Below, one piece after another: positions 36,796 through 48,498 of a DNA stretch of 64,000 nucleotides. A program made the translations under genes and the position numbers. The notes beneath the pieces are model-generated. The model did not search any database and was not told the DNA's origin. It worked only from the letters and a program-made list of their open reading frames with translations. The first letter of the stretch is position 1. Each line of letters opens with the position of its first letter. Origin of the DNA: Bisporella sp. PMI_857 (lineage: Eukaryota; Ascomycota; Leotiomycetes; Helotiales; Helotiaceae); assembly GCA_021307315.1 (NCBI GenBank), contig JAJSPD010000015.1, forward strand, positions 124,001 through 188,000, given 5' to 3'.

Positions 36796-37557
36796 GTATA
36801 TCACTGCACGGTCTGCTGCTAGATTCGTCATCTCGAACTCGGAAGCATCGGTATAAACTGACGCAATGATCCGGAAACTCTCGGAGACGATTGCATCTCT
36901 GTATGTATGGTTGGGGATGGTATATATTCTGGGGATTTTTTTTTTCTGCGATGGGATGTTCTATATCTTAAGGAGGGAATGCATAGCAGCGTTGTTTGAG
37001 GGTGGAGATCATACCACAATTGTTCACATGGAGGGATGCATATCAGGGTTCTCAGCATACGCGAACTGTCTTTATGGTGGAACATTTGCATTTGGCGCGA
37101 GCATCAGCGGAGATAAATGGCACATGAACATGATTTTCTTATTGCGGTTTACCAACTTTGTATTATACGAAAGGCGGACGAGCAAGCGCGGGCGTTGGGG
37201 CATACCAGGGATCCTTGCCAGCGAGGCTTGAGTCCTATACTGCATTAAATAGGTCACACGCGCTTACTATGAGCGCTACGAATTTAAAGCGACGTTTTTA
37301 GAACCTCGTTCTTTGTTTTGGTGAGACACGGGGTGCCAAAAGTTGATGGACTCTTCTTACCACTTCCTTGAAAGGAACTTGTAGCAAGAGTATCAAATGT
37401 GCTGTGACCTTAGGTAAACGGAAACGAGACTCTAAATAATGGAAATAACCTGCGCTGAGCATGTATGTATTGTCATTATGAACCTTCTGATGCCAAACTC
37501 GACGCTGGTATTCCTGTAACGGATCTTATAACCCCCTACGCTACTATAACAAAGCTC
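36796..37557. other. Intergenic between convergent genes
   Basis: 3' flanks of the J-domain gene and IST1. A 121-codon plus-strand frame (36866-37231) is hydrophobic but has no motif and sits where a 3' UTR is expected. Confidence 0.5.
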
Positions 37558-38599
37558 TCACTTCTTCAACGCCGCGAATCTTTTAGCCAACTCATCTACA
37601 TCCGGTATCGTTCCCCCAACCGGGCCTTTACTCTCAGTTCCTCCCTTGTTCGCCGTCTCCATCTTCTTGCTAGGCTTCAAGTCCAAGGTTCCAACTTTCA
37701 CCCGCGGGTGCGGATTATCCGTGCTCGGACTCGGAGGATTTACTCTTAACGGGCTCGCGGGACCGAAGTTCCTAGGCGGTGTCGCTCTGCTTAGCTGGTC
37801 TTCTTTTGCCCCTTTATTCCCCCCATCCGCTAATATTGGCTCTTCAAGATTCTTCTGTGCCTGTCCACCACTAGATGGCTCGTCATCATCATCCAGATAA
37901 TCCGGTGGCGCACCCGGATCCGAGGGTTTGCTTGGATAGTCCACTCCGTAGGTCCGCGCAATCTCCTCCAAATAGCCCTCCACCAATTCCTGTCCCGGCG
38001 GCCTAACCTCCAGCTTCCTCAACACCTTTTCGCTCACCTGCCCTTTCGGACCCTCCATAACGTTAACCGTAAACTCCTTCCCATACTTCTCTACTAACAG
38101 CTGTCTGACGTTCTGCAACTCCTTTATCTCCGTCCGTGGCGCAGCGTAGATAATTGATTTAACGGCCTCTTCGAGCCCTGGGTCGCAGACAGGTCCTTCC
38201 ATGAGTCCGGTGCGCGCTAGAAGGAGTTCGCAGTAGAGTTCGAGGATCTCGTGCAATTCGGTGAGGATGTCGGAGCGGATTATGTTTTCAACACGGATTC
38301 GCGCGGACTCGATTTTGCCTGCTTCGAGGAGGGTGGACATTGCGCGGCGTTGTTGCTTGGAGACCTATGTTGGTTAAATTCGTGCGCTTGTGCAGGCAGT
38401 TCGAGAAAGTGGAAGACAAAGGAGCATGTGTGCTGGGATACGTGGAGTACGTACTGCTTCATCTTTTTGCTGTACCATGCGCAGCCGCGCGATGGACAGT
38501 TTGAGCTGGACCTTGAGCTTCGTCTGGTGGGGTTATCAGTCCTACTTCTGCTGGGAAGGATGTCAGGGAACTCACCAAGAGAGAAGTTGGTGGTACCAT
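37558..38599 (-). CDS. IST1: IST1, ESCRT-III-associated endosomal sorting protein
   Basis: Regulator of ESCRT-III disassembly that binds Vps4 and Did2 at endosomes, 299 aa. Exons 38599-38576, 38523-38455 and 38364-37558, all joined in phase 0 (gtgagt...ccag; gtacgt...catag with branch tttaac). The first exon encodes only MVPPTSLL. The conserved helical IST1 core follows: TKLKVQLKLSIARLRMVQQK, QQRRAMSTLLEAGKIESARIRVENIIRSDI, EILELYCELLLAR and the helix ending LVEKYGKEF (to about residue 170). A Pro/Asp/Ser-rich linker then carries a C-terminal MIM-type helix, DVDELAKRFAALKK, which in the family contacts the Vps4 MIT domain. All parts are present, so the gene is judged intact. It is divergent from the FUSC-like gene across about 400 bp. 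Confidence 0.95.
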
Positions 38600-39006
38600 T
38601 GTGATTGCATCTACAGCTCCCCTGGGAGTTGGCGTTGGTCTAAGTATTGTATATGCGTTCGTCGAGCTCGACCATTCATAAACAGCAGCCTACAAGGTGT
38701 CTAGGTGGGAATGTGGATGGTGGGGTGTGGTGACGGAAGAGGTGCCTGAATGACAATCAGTAGGCGTGTCTATATCACAGCCCCCATAAAAGCTTCGAAC
38801 CTCAAATGCAGCTTTTTCTTGGTCAAGACCTTCTATATTCTTGTAAATCATTCATTTTCTTCAATATGATGCCCTTAATAGTTAATCGTACTTTCCCTCA
38901 CTCATTGATTTAGAGCTTTACCCTGAATATGAAAATACCACTTCATTCCTCAAGTATATCACGACCAGGAACAAGGTTATCTACATGCCGAAGTATCCAT
39001 GCATAA
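38600..39006. promoter_or_regulatory. Divergent promoter region, IST1 / FUSC-like gene
   Basis: 407 bp between opposed start codons. No specific motif is claimed. Confidence 0.4.
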
Positions 39007-42000
39007 ATGGAAGTATATGATTGTATGATGGAAAAACCAAAGGAGAAAACTAAGGAACTAGGAAGATGGCTCGAGAAGCGCGCAAAGGCAATATGGGAGA
39101 ATCTCGTGACAAACAACCTCTGGCAGCGGATGCTCAAAAACACCATTGCGACTTCGCTGGCTGTTACGATCACTATAATCCCTGCAGTGGTCCGCGTGTA
39201 TGGAAAAGCAGCATATCTTGCCCCTATGGTTACCGTATTCGGGCACCCAGGCCGAAGATTCGGTATGATGGCGGAAGCATTGGTTCTCGTCGTCGCCGGA
39301 ACACTTCTTGGCTGTGGATGGGCGCTCTTAGGGGTCTATCTTTCGAGCCTGGTGTATGAAAGTAATGCTCCAGCTGCATATACCATCAAAGGTGTTTTCC
39401 TTGCATTGGCGTTGCTGCTCCATGGGTTTCTGAGAAGCCATACGCCTAGATTGTTCATTTTCGTCTTAATTCTTGTCATTGTCAACGTGGTTGCTTTTCT
39501 GAGCCCAGCGACCGCAGTCTCAAGCTCTCTGGCAACGCAGTTTCTATACCCGATATTGAGCGCCGTGGTTCTTCTCCTTCTTGTTAATACTTTAGTATTA
39601 CCTGAGTTTTCGAGCAGTTTCCTTGGTATCAGGACGATTGAGACTCTGGGGGAGACAATTGGTGTCCTGCGGGATGCTGGAGAGTATTTCGTTACTATCA
39701 GTCGGGAGATGGAGACTGATGATGGATCTGAAAAGCCGGAAGCGCCAGAGAAGCTGCTCAGTAAGCAGAAGACAACTTTGGCAGAGATATCTCATACTGA
39801 TAATACTCAATCCGTTCGTCACTGCTTTCTGAATCTGTTCCATAAGCAATCGGACAAGAACCAGAGGTAAGTGCAGCTAGGGCTAGAGAGATTCTTTGCG
39901 CTCCTTTGATATGATGCGGATCTTCTCATTGGATAGTCAGGTGTTTGCTAACTGTTAGAATTTCAAGTCAAAATACTGCTCCAAAGACAGTCCAACTCAA
40001 AAGTCTTACTGCGGCCAAGGCAAAGCTACGTACGAAACTGGCCAGCTGCAAGGCAGCACAGCAAGAGTGCAACTTTGAATTGGCCTGGGCTGTTCTACCA
40101 CCGAGAGATTTAAAACATATTAGTGTTGCCAATATGACGGTTCTGGTTGCGAACGTAGTTTCTCTTATCGGTAAGTGAAGCCTATGGAGCATGTTGGATA
40201 TTGCCTCGGTGATTCTCCAAATGACTTATTCTCGTCTTTTATTCTTAAAACGAAAGGTCCTCATGATACACTACCTCTTCATCCGGATTCGCGAGCTAAT
40301 TTGGTGGGCTTGGTTAAAAGGTGCTTGCGAAAGCAAATACGCTTTAATGGGAGATTTAAACGACAAGGCCGATGGCAAGGAACTTGAATATCCAGAAGAG
40401 CCCATTGCTGAGGCTTCACGATCTAGTCCTACAGATGCTACTTCAAGGCCGACATCTGCAGCAAGTAGTGATCACTGTAGTGACATCGGACGTCCAAATA
40501 AGAAAAATAAAATAAAAAGACTCCAGAAGAAGAATAAGCAAAAGATTGATTTGCAGGAAGAGGCTAATATGAATGATCTTGACCTTGTTAAACCAAGGAA
40601 AGAAATTGAATCTGCTGATGCCGAGTTGCTAAAGCATCTTCTTAATCACATAGCTAAGCCGATGGAAGATCTACAGGAAGTTATTGATAGGAGTGTCGAC
40701 GCCGTGACTTCGTCATTGGTAAGTTTAATCTATTGTGATGTTCCATTGGTAATCTTTATTCTTGCTTGCTGATTGATTTTTAGGCTTACTGTTATGATGT
40801 GCCCAAGCTACCTTCCGGTACCAAGCCTCCTAGTGGTATTGAGCTACAGGAGATTGATATACGTGTTGATATCTTGAATGATGCTTTGGTCCTATTTGAC
40901 AAGGACTCGGCCGTCGCGCTAGAAAAGGCATCAGCAATTAACCACCTTGAGCATCCTGATCTGGATATAATGCCACGTATGGAGACATTTCTGATATCGT
41001 CTTTCTTGTTGAACTTTCGTCAAGCCGCGCTGCATACTCTTGAGATGTTGAAGCAGTCTAGAGTATTGGTTGAGAAGCGTCTGGAACGACATAATCGCAA
41101 AAGGCTATACGCACCAAGAATAAAATGGCGGAAATGGCTCACTTCTGGTGGCGAAGAAGATATGCTTGCATTGCCTGAAAGTGGAAGGAAGGATGCCCGT
41201 ACGGGAGCCAAAGATGATGATGCTCCAGACGACAGGTCGTCTTCTGGCAGGAAGGTACTTCTTGAGCATGAGAACCCCAAACCAAACTCACTATCCCCAA
41301 GCAACAATGGTCACTCAGAGACTACCAAGCAAGCTCAACAACTTGCCGAAAACAAACACCGTGAAGCCTCAAATTCAGTCACATTGCGTTTAAGGAATTT
41401 TATAGCAGATATACTGGAATACATGATTGGTAGCGAAGATCTATCATATGCGATCAAGCTTACAGTTGCCGTCTTCTTAGTGTCTTGGCCAGCATTACTG
41501 AACGACTGGAATACGTGGTTTTCTCTACAACGAGGCGTATGGGCGGCATTACAACTAATTTTCGTTATTGAAGTATCAATCGGGACATCAGTCATGACTT
41601 TCATTATACGAGCAGCTGGGACTACCATCGGTTGTGTTTGGGGATACGCTGCCTTTGAGATTGCTCAAGGTAATCGGGTCGGCGTTGTTCTAATACTAAT
41701 CATTGGCATTATTCCTTCAGCGTATGTCCAGTTAGGATCAAAGTACGTCAAAGCTGGCATGGTTTCTATAATCTCTATGTGTGTCGTAGCACTTGCTATA
41801 ACTGATCAGACCCTTTCTGGGGATCCTACAACCATCTTCCTAAGACGACTGATTGCATTCCTGATAGGTGCAATCTCCGCCTTGGTGGTGGAGCTTGTAT
41901 TGCTTCCAGTTAAGGCACGAGATCGGCTTGTTGAGTCTCTTGCTGCTTCCATAAGTCAGATAAGTGAAATGGAGGGTTGTTTGGCTCACGGAGTCGAATC

Positions 42001-42976
42001 GGAGGTGAATGTCAATGTTCACTCAAAGGCCGTTTCTGACCGATTCGTCCGGGCGAAAGGAAAAGCGGGAGCTGCACTAGCCGCCGCGGAAACCTTTCTT
42101 CCATTTTGTACCAAAGAGCCTCGCCTCAAAGGCTCTTTCAAAGGATTGGCGCCAATATACACCGAAATCATATATGTGCTTCATGCCATTGTTGATCGGA
42201 TGGACAATATGGTTCATTTACGCTACGAATACGGGTCTGGCGTACTGGAAGAACTAAATGCTGATGTATATCCTTACCGAAGAAACGTTGCCGGCTCTAT
42301 CACCCTGATTCTATTTGCTGTCCACGAAGCACTTACTACGAAATTACCCCTCCCTCAGTTTTTGCCTTCAGCCCGACTCGCTCATTTGCGAATGGTCAAT
42401 CGTGTTCGAGAAGTAGTCCTTTCAAAAGCGCCTTCTGATCTCGAGAGATTAAGCGAGCGTGGCAGAAGTGAACTTGAATCAATGATGGTTAAGCGTGTCC
42501 TGCGACAGAAGTTTCTATCTTGGAATGCAGCTTCAGCAGGGCAAATTGAAGTCATCGAGTATCTGGAAGAGCTTATCGATCTTGTGAAGCTGTTAGTCGG
42601 TGCGAACGAATTTAGGAGTGGCATGTTTACAAGGCCAACATATCGAGAGTACATTGGACGCATTGAACGTGGAGCCAGATACAAAACTCAAGCCCAGCAA
42701 TCAGAAATACTTGACCCGGAAGGTGAGTCTAGGGATATGATTGCGGAGCCGGATGACAAAACTCCAAAGACAGCAGGACTCCACAAGAGGAGAACTACGC
42801 TTACAAGAAGAACGAGTGAGAAATTGAAGAAGCAGAACAGCTGGGAAGAGAAACAGACAGAAGAAGAGGAGCTGCCGCGGTCACTGCAGAGAGTCAGAAC
42901 TAGGCGATTGGAGGAGAGGAATCTGAGGTTGGAAAAGTCTCGAAGTCAAGAGAATAACGGAGACAAGGATCGTTGA
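39007..42976 (+). CDS. FUSC/DUF2421-type multi-pass membrane protein (BRE4-like)
   Basis: A 1,220-aa fungal membrane protein of the aromatic acid exporter/fusaric-acid-resistance type, related to yeast Bre4; transport role inferred. Exons 39007-39866, 39959-40170, 40321-40718 and 40784-42976; phases 2, 1 and 0 all close. Joining at intron 2 gives the natural sequence SLIG-ACESKYALMG. There are two membrane blocks: residues about 40-210 (LAVTITIIPAVV, GRRFGMMAEALVLVVAGTLLG) and about 620-770 (AIKLTVAVFLVSWPALL, LQLIFVIEVSIGTSVMTFIIR, GTTIGCVWGY). The C-terminal DUF2421 region contains YEYGSGVLEELNADVYPYRRN. Between the blocks lies a charged Lys/Glu linker, and the tail is Arg/Glu-rich. Intron 2 (150 nt) is unusually long for this window. 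The N-terminus is short for the family, so an upstream exon is possible. Confidence 0.85.
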
Positions 42977-43290
42977 AGTTACCGTTAGCCTCCTGCCAAC
43001 TGAGTCAGACAGCCCAAAAATGAAGCCCGTGCATAATTCATGCAGCTATTCTTGAACCACATCATTCTCATCATGGCGTTTCTCGAATAACCGGCGTCGA
43101 AGAGATAGCATGTAACTTCTTTGACAACGTGGGGTGTACCAAGATACTATGAAAGCTTGGTAGTAGGAGAACACCATCATATATATAAGATTTTAAACTA
43201 CTAGAACGTTAAGCTGCCATTCAACTACCTCGCGATAATCTCTACCTACTTGGAAATTATTCATTGGCCCATTCAATCATTCTTACTCCC

Positions 43291-43987
43291 ATGGCGTTAT
43301 CAGACAAAACCAGTGACTTTGGAGGCCCAGCGTCCTTCAACGCCTTTTCAAAACATAGGCCCTGGCACCCCTCTCGAACATGGCTTGATATCTACGCCTG
43401 TTGGAATAGCAGAACCCGTTGATTCTCTAGTTAACCTTCCAGGTAACCCACCAGCATTGTATTTTGATTTAGAAGGCACTAATCTCTGTCGCCATGGCTC
43501 AATCTCGATTCTTCAGCTCCTGGTTCTGCCTACGAATAACACTCATCTTATTGGCATCCACACTCTTGGTGAAAAAGCGTTCTTGACACTTAGTGCCAAT
43601 GGCTTCACACCAAAAGCATTCTTGAGTCTGCCATAATACCTAAAGTATTCTTCGACGTACGCAACGACCCTGATGCGCTATGCGCGCATTTTCAGATTAA
43701 GCTCGCCGGCATCCAAGACCTCCAGCTCATGGAAATCCCTCCTCCCCCCCCTCAGGCGGCCCTCGTTCCGGCAGAAACGGTTTTGTTTGGATTAGCGAAG
43801 TGCATCGAAAAAGATTTGATCTTGAGCACCCAGGAGAAGAAAGTAAGTATGGAGCGATGTAAAGACTGCGGGACTCAAGCTGATTGCGCCAGAGAAAGGA
43901 GGCAGTTATGAGGTCTTCAATGCCCGGCCATTGTCAGATGCTATCAGATATTATTGTATCCAGGATATTCAATTCATGCCAAAGTAG
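43291..43987 (+). pseudogene. DEDD-type 3'-5' exonuclease pseudogene (EXD1-like)
   Basis: Relic of a single-exon 3'-5' exonuclease-domain protein of about 230 aa. The probable original ATG is 43291 (MALSDKTSDFGG...). The frame moves three times. Near 43393 it leaves RTWLD and continues as STPVGIAEPVDSLVNLPG. At the A4 run 43612-43615 it returns to the first frame, giving SILESAIIPKVFFDVRNDPDAL. At 43842-43849 a tandem AGTAAGTA shifts it again before WSDVKTAGLKLIAPEKGGSYEVF, ending at TAG 43985-43987. Removing one AGTA copy would read KKVW, as expected. Exo I (YFDLEG) and exo II (FDVRND) acidic residues survive. No intron model repairs all three breaks. The preceding 314 bp (42977-43290) hold no gene. 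Confidence 0.85.
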
Positions 43988-46027
43988 TAGTTTCTCTACA
44001 ATCGCAGAATTAATGTAGTTTGGAGAGAGAAGGCGGAGGGAATCGAATGTGAGGGTTGCGCTTTTGCAAACGAGTTCCTATAATTGCAGAGGCCTGCATA
44101 AGGCTTACGGTCCAGCAGGATGGGTCTAGAATGTTGGCATAGATAGTAGTATGATGGGAAGCAACAGTGCTTAGTTTTGCCTCGGGGTTACTTACAGGTC
44201 TTCTATCTTTTCTTGTGATTTCTCTAGACAACTTTATTGGTAACATAATGCAAGTCGCTATACAGAAGCAAAGCCTCACATTTCATTACGGAAGCTTTTC
44301 ATACGCCTTTCACACCACCCAACAATGTATTTATTCAGCATTCTTCCCACCTATTCTTCAACATCCCTGCGGTGGAAACGATATATTTTGTGTCGTTGCA
44401 TAGCACGCCACTAACTTTTTACTATCTTTTTGCCTTGCAACCATGCACCAACTTTTTTCCATCAGCTTGCTTTCTTACCCCATAATAATTGATCTTAGAG
44501 ATTAGAAATCATCACTGTCAGCACCTTGGCCTTTTAGTGATTAATTAATAGTTTGCAATCCAGTTTCGAGTCTCGTAATTCCCAGGGAGATCGACCTTGT
44601 AATCAGTTAATTAGAATATAACTATATAAGATGAATTAATTCGTGTGATTTTAAACAGTACAGTGCGTTAGTGCATCATGGAATCGAGCTACAATAGCTA
44701 TTTCAAACGGGGATGAAAGCCGCTCGTTGTAGATATTTTCTCGAGGAGTGGAGTTCTTGTGCGCTAGTGGCAGTAAAGCTCCGGAAGACGGCGCGTCATT
44801 AAGAGTCGAGAGACTACTGATACCTTTGAATTTGCCAAGTTGATGAGAAAAAGTGCTGATGTAGTGCTGCTAAGAATGACGTTTCATTCTTCCTATTAGC
44901 CACAGATTTAACGTATCAGACGCTTCGATGTATACATAGTTTCCCGAACACATCTTCCTCATCAAGACTCCTGTTCTTGGCTTCGTTGACCCTAACTCTC
45001 CAATGATAGCTGCTGAAAGTGTGTCAAAAATGTTAAATCATTTGGTTGAACTTATTAAGCTTTCCTCTTCGTAGGCATTCTGCTCCATGAGTGATTACAT
45101 GCTTTTATAGTCCCCTAGACCTGAAAACATTACTACCTCTCTCACTAATGGGAGTTAGCAGAATTGCCTGATAGTTTGGAACAGAAAAGTCTCTAGAACA
45201 CTGTACGGGATATTTGCCAGAGGCTCTTGAAGAGTTGTACCTACTTTTATGAAGTGTGCCAAGCGGGTGGGTTCTACGAAAGGAAGGCACCAGGTTTGGC
45301 ATAACCCCACATCACATAATGCACATAATAGTCGAATATCTAGTAGGGAATTCAGAACAGCTCTTATTCGTCTAAAATGTATACTCCTCCCGCATTCACC
45401 GTCTAAATCTTCAACTATAAGTCAATATTCTGAATTCGCTTGACATATTTAGTCAGGTGGTAGCTAGTTTCTATTTTTGCAACCCTCAATCGAATCCATT
45501 ATACCCGTAAACAAAGAAACTGGTAAACTATATAATAATCCTTTGACCTAGGATTTTGCCACTTATGTTGAAAGGTCTGCAGAGTGACGAGAGCAAGTTG
45601 TTGGCTTCAAAGGCTTGGGTTGTTCATGCTAGCCTTAGGCGCTACGCGAAAGAGACCAAAGACGCTTTTAGCTTTTAGCCGTTTCTCGTTACTTGAACTT
45701 TGAACTTATGCCACAGCTGTGGTTAAAGCTGACAGTGATATGGAGACTAAGCACCTCGAGCATTGAGTTTGTCAAGATATTCATCCTTTCCAGCGTTTCA
45801 CTTTGAATAATATTCAAACAGAACGCGCAGATATTGAAACAAAATTAGTGAGTTATGCAAACTCCAGATGTAATTAATCTGGAATGGTAACGACTTAGCA
45901 AAGAAGAAGGCCCTTATCAGATGAGAGAGAGGTTGTAAGGTTGTAGATTATAAGGTGTCAAACGGCCTGCAATCTACCCTGCTAACCACCATAACCTTCG
46001 GCCCTCGAAACAAACCTGCTATATCCG
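43988..46027. other. 2-kb intergenic stretch, no gene seen
   Basis: AT-rich, with short frames only (44167-44403 and 45249-45443 the longest plus-strand ones). No motif, repeat or RNA gene recognised. Confidence 0.5.
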
Positions 46028-47351
46028 ATGGAGCTCTCATCCAATTCAGGCTCACCTCACTCTTGGGAGACGAGTTCTTCGCCCCCGTTAGATCCACCAT
46101 CTATACACGGCTTGGAGTTTCCTGGACAGACTGTGCAAGAAATTCATTTTGCCAGACTGCACGGAGAGAATAAGGCTGATGCCAACTTATTTGGAGAATA
46201 TGAAAGCAATGATGAATCACAGCCCGAAGAGCCAGTTTTTCAGGTGATTAGCAAGGCTGCTCAAAGTAGTGAGTGTTTGTCACAGAAGTTTAAGATACGC
46301 GCATTTAGGATATGTTCAAAGAGAGCCAAATACTGATTTATTAATAGATCCGCCGCTTGATGGCGATGAAGATTTACAAAGTACCTTGGATATCTGCATT
46401 CCACATGCTGTCAATGATTACATCTTAAATAAGTTACCGGGGGAAGTACTAACTGATAAGGAAGAAGTGATAATTTCTAATCACCCGAATCCTAAATAAG
46501 GCTAACATGGCTTTCATAGCTCTTCGCGGATCATGAAGATACTCCACATCAAGTATTTACTGACCGAATCCGTATCCCCGATGCACGCATACAAAATTCG
46601 GCTGATTTTATCATACATACTCTTTGGTCCTGCAGGAAATTTCCACTACTGAATACTGGTTTACAGAAGTTCTGTTCTATGTAAGTTTATTTATGAATAA
46701 CATTGCATCGCTGGGAATAGAAACAAATGCTGACTCTCTAGTCTCCAGCATGAAGTCTCAATTGTCTATTCTGCCATTGTATCACTCAAGATTCGGGGAG
46801 CCGAACAGCCCTACAAGATAACCTGCACCTTGGATAAAAGGACTTTCACAGACTTTGATGGCCAAGAAATACCAATCAGTCCAGACTGGACCACTCTTGT
46901 TTGTTCTCTGGTCCAAACTCTGCAAAGAAGAGCCCCTCAGGAGAAATCATTTTCCAATATTATGCCTTTTCCGAAACTATCTGATGGGCCATGGCCAATT
47001 CTCCAGAATGACAATGAGGAGTCTCAAGTCGAGGAACATGAAGTTGAAGAGTCTCCGATGCCGACAAAGAGAGGGCGAAAGACTTCAAAGCCTGCCACAG
47101 CAAATGTCAAGAAAGCAAGGGAGCCAGCTAAGCAGACGCCAGGAAAATTGGCTGGCAGTTTGCAATCTGCAACTGCAAGGAAGCAGAGAGCATCAAGTAA
47201 ACTGAATCCTTTAATGAAGGATGTCAACACTAAGAAGCGGAAGTTTGAGAAGCTTCAAGCACAAGCTGATGAGGCTAGGGAGGAATACAGAGAGGCTTTG
47301 CAGATCGCGCATAGCGCGCTGGATGGCTCGCTGCCTGAAGCGGAAGCATAG
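46028..47351 (+). CDS. Hypothetical protein with basic C-terminus, four exons
   Basis: Not recognised. An uninterrupted 389-aa model is obtained from exons 46028-46268, 46309-46466, 46520-46680 and 46742-47351. Introns are 40, 53 and 61 nt (gtgagt...tttag; gtgata...catag with branch gctaac; gtaagt...ctctag with branch gctgac), and all phases close. The N-terminus is Ser/Pro-rich. Residues about 80-265 look globular, with alternating hydrophobics (VSIVYSAIVSLKIRG, TLVCSLVQTLQRR). The remainder is acidic then strongly basic (KRGRKTSKPATANVKK), with a terminal coiled coil (NTKKRKFEKLQAQADEAREEYREAL). The composition suggests a nuclear protein. An alternative donor gtacta at 46446 would shorten exon 2 by seven codons. 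The exon pieces could be mistaken for a frameshifted pseudogene if the introns are missed. Confidence 0.6.
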
Positions 47352-48489
47352 TATTCTGCTGCAAGAAAAAAGCCTTCCGTCGTAGACTAGTTTGAAGGCT
47401 AGGGAAGGAACGGCAGAAGGTGATCGATGAAAATACATTACATTAAATTTTATCTGCGATGCTGTTGCGTACATTGGCTGAGGAAAGATGTTACTGGTAG
47501 CTGCAGAACAAAGGCGCCGATACCTGGAACTGAAACTGTTGGTGAAAATTCGCAACCAGGGGGAGGGGGGGAGGGGGGCCTGGGATCTTATGCTACCTTC
47601 AACCTCGATCACAGAGCCCTAAGTTAAATATCGGCATTCCGTTCCAATATAAATCATATTCTCTTACCAAAGCCGGGCACTCAAGCGGTAAATGGCGAGG
47701 CCAAAGCCCAGAGATAGCAACGGCAATCTTCCCAGAGATGTATTATGTAGCAGGGATATTTGTTGTGATCTTGCTGCTCAGCCACGTATTCAAAAACTGA
47801 GGTCGACGAGAATTGTAGCCAAGTGTTTTAGAGATTGGCTGTTTCCTACCTTTGACTTCGAAGTGTTATACAGTTTTCCGAAGTTTTTTTTGTATGCTTG
47901 GTTGTTCTATTTTCAGAATTAGAATCGCTCGCCATTTATGAGTGTTTGCGGATTGTCGACAGAGAGTCCTTGATACTAGAGCTTGGGGCAACTGGTGGTA
48001 GATCCGCTTCCTAGTCTTTAATCGTGACTTGCAGATGATTGACCTTCCTCTTTAGGATTTCGTTCTCCCGTATCAGAGCCTTTTTCTTCCGCTCTACTTC
48101 GTCTTTCAGAGAGAAATATCTCCATTGGCTGTAGGACATGATTGCTAGCCGAGATAATTTCTATTGGAAGAATGCCTTCCCTCTTTTTTACTTATTGTAT
48201 GGTCAAATTCCCTCTGTCAATTTCGGCCCCGCCATATTGTGTCTATCCTCTGCATTATTTAAACACCAGGGATTGGAGGTAATACTAATAGAGTGACAGT
48301 TAGCAGATCCTTGAATTATCATTATTTCACCGGCCTTGTTCTTTGCCCGTGGGATAATTTTTGTTTGCTGGCCCAGACTTTGTCGCGCTGTGTATACCGA
48401 ATTTGGTAATAAATGTTCTATATTATGAAGGGGCATAGCAAAATCGAATCACTACAGTTTTACTACAGAGATATTAATCTTCATACAAT
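47352..48489. other. Intergenic, AT-rich approach to the transposon island
   Basis: Contains a G-rich run (gggggaggggggg, near 47561-47577). Frames at 47427-47627 and 47692-47922 have no motif. Confidence 0.5.
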
Positions 48490-48498
48490 TTAATTTTA
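48490..48498. repeat. Target-site duplication, left copy (MITE 1)
   Basis: TTAATTTTA directly abuts the left end of MITE 1 and is repeated exactly at 49434-49442. Confidence 0.85.

Noticed and set aside
36866..37231. 121-codon plus-strand frame after the J-domain gene
   Set aside because: Position and composition fit a 3' UTR; no motif.
43840..43865. GTAAGT in the exonuclease relic as a real intron donor
   Set aside because: The nearest AG that restores frame would make an intron of about 20 nt, and the frame resumes immediately after the 4-bp duplication, so a duplication explains it better.
46269..46499. 46-47 kb locus as a frameshifted pseudogene
   Set aside because: Three introns with acceptable signals join all pieces into one continuous frame with consistent phases, so an intact gene is the simpler reading.
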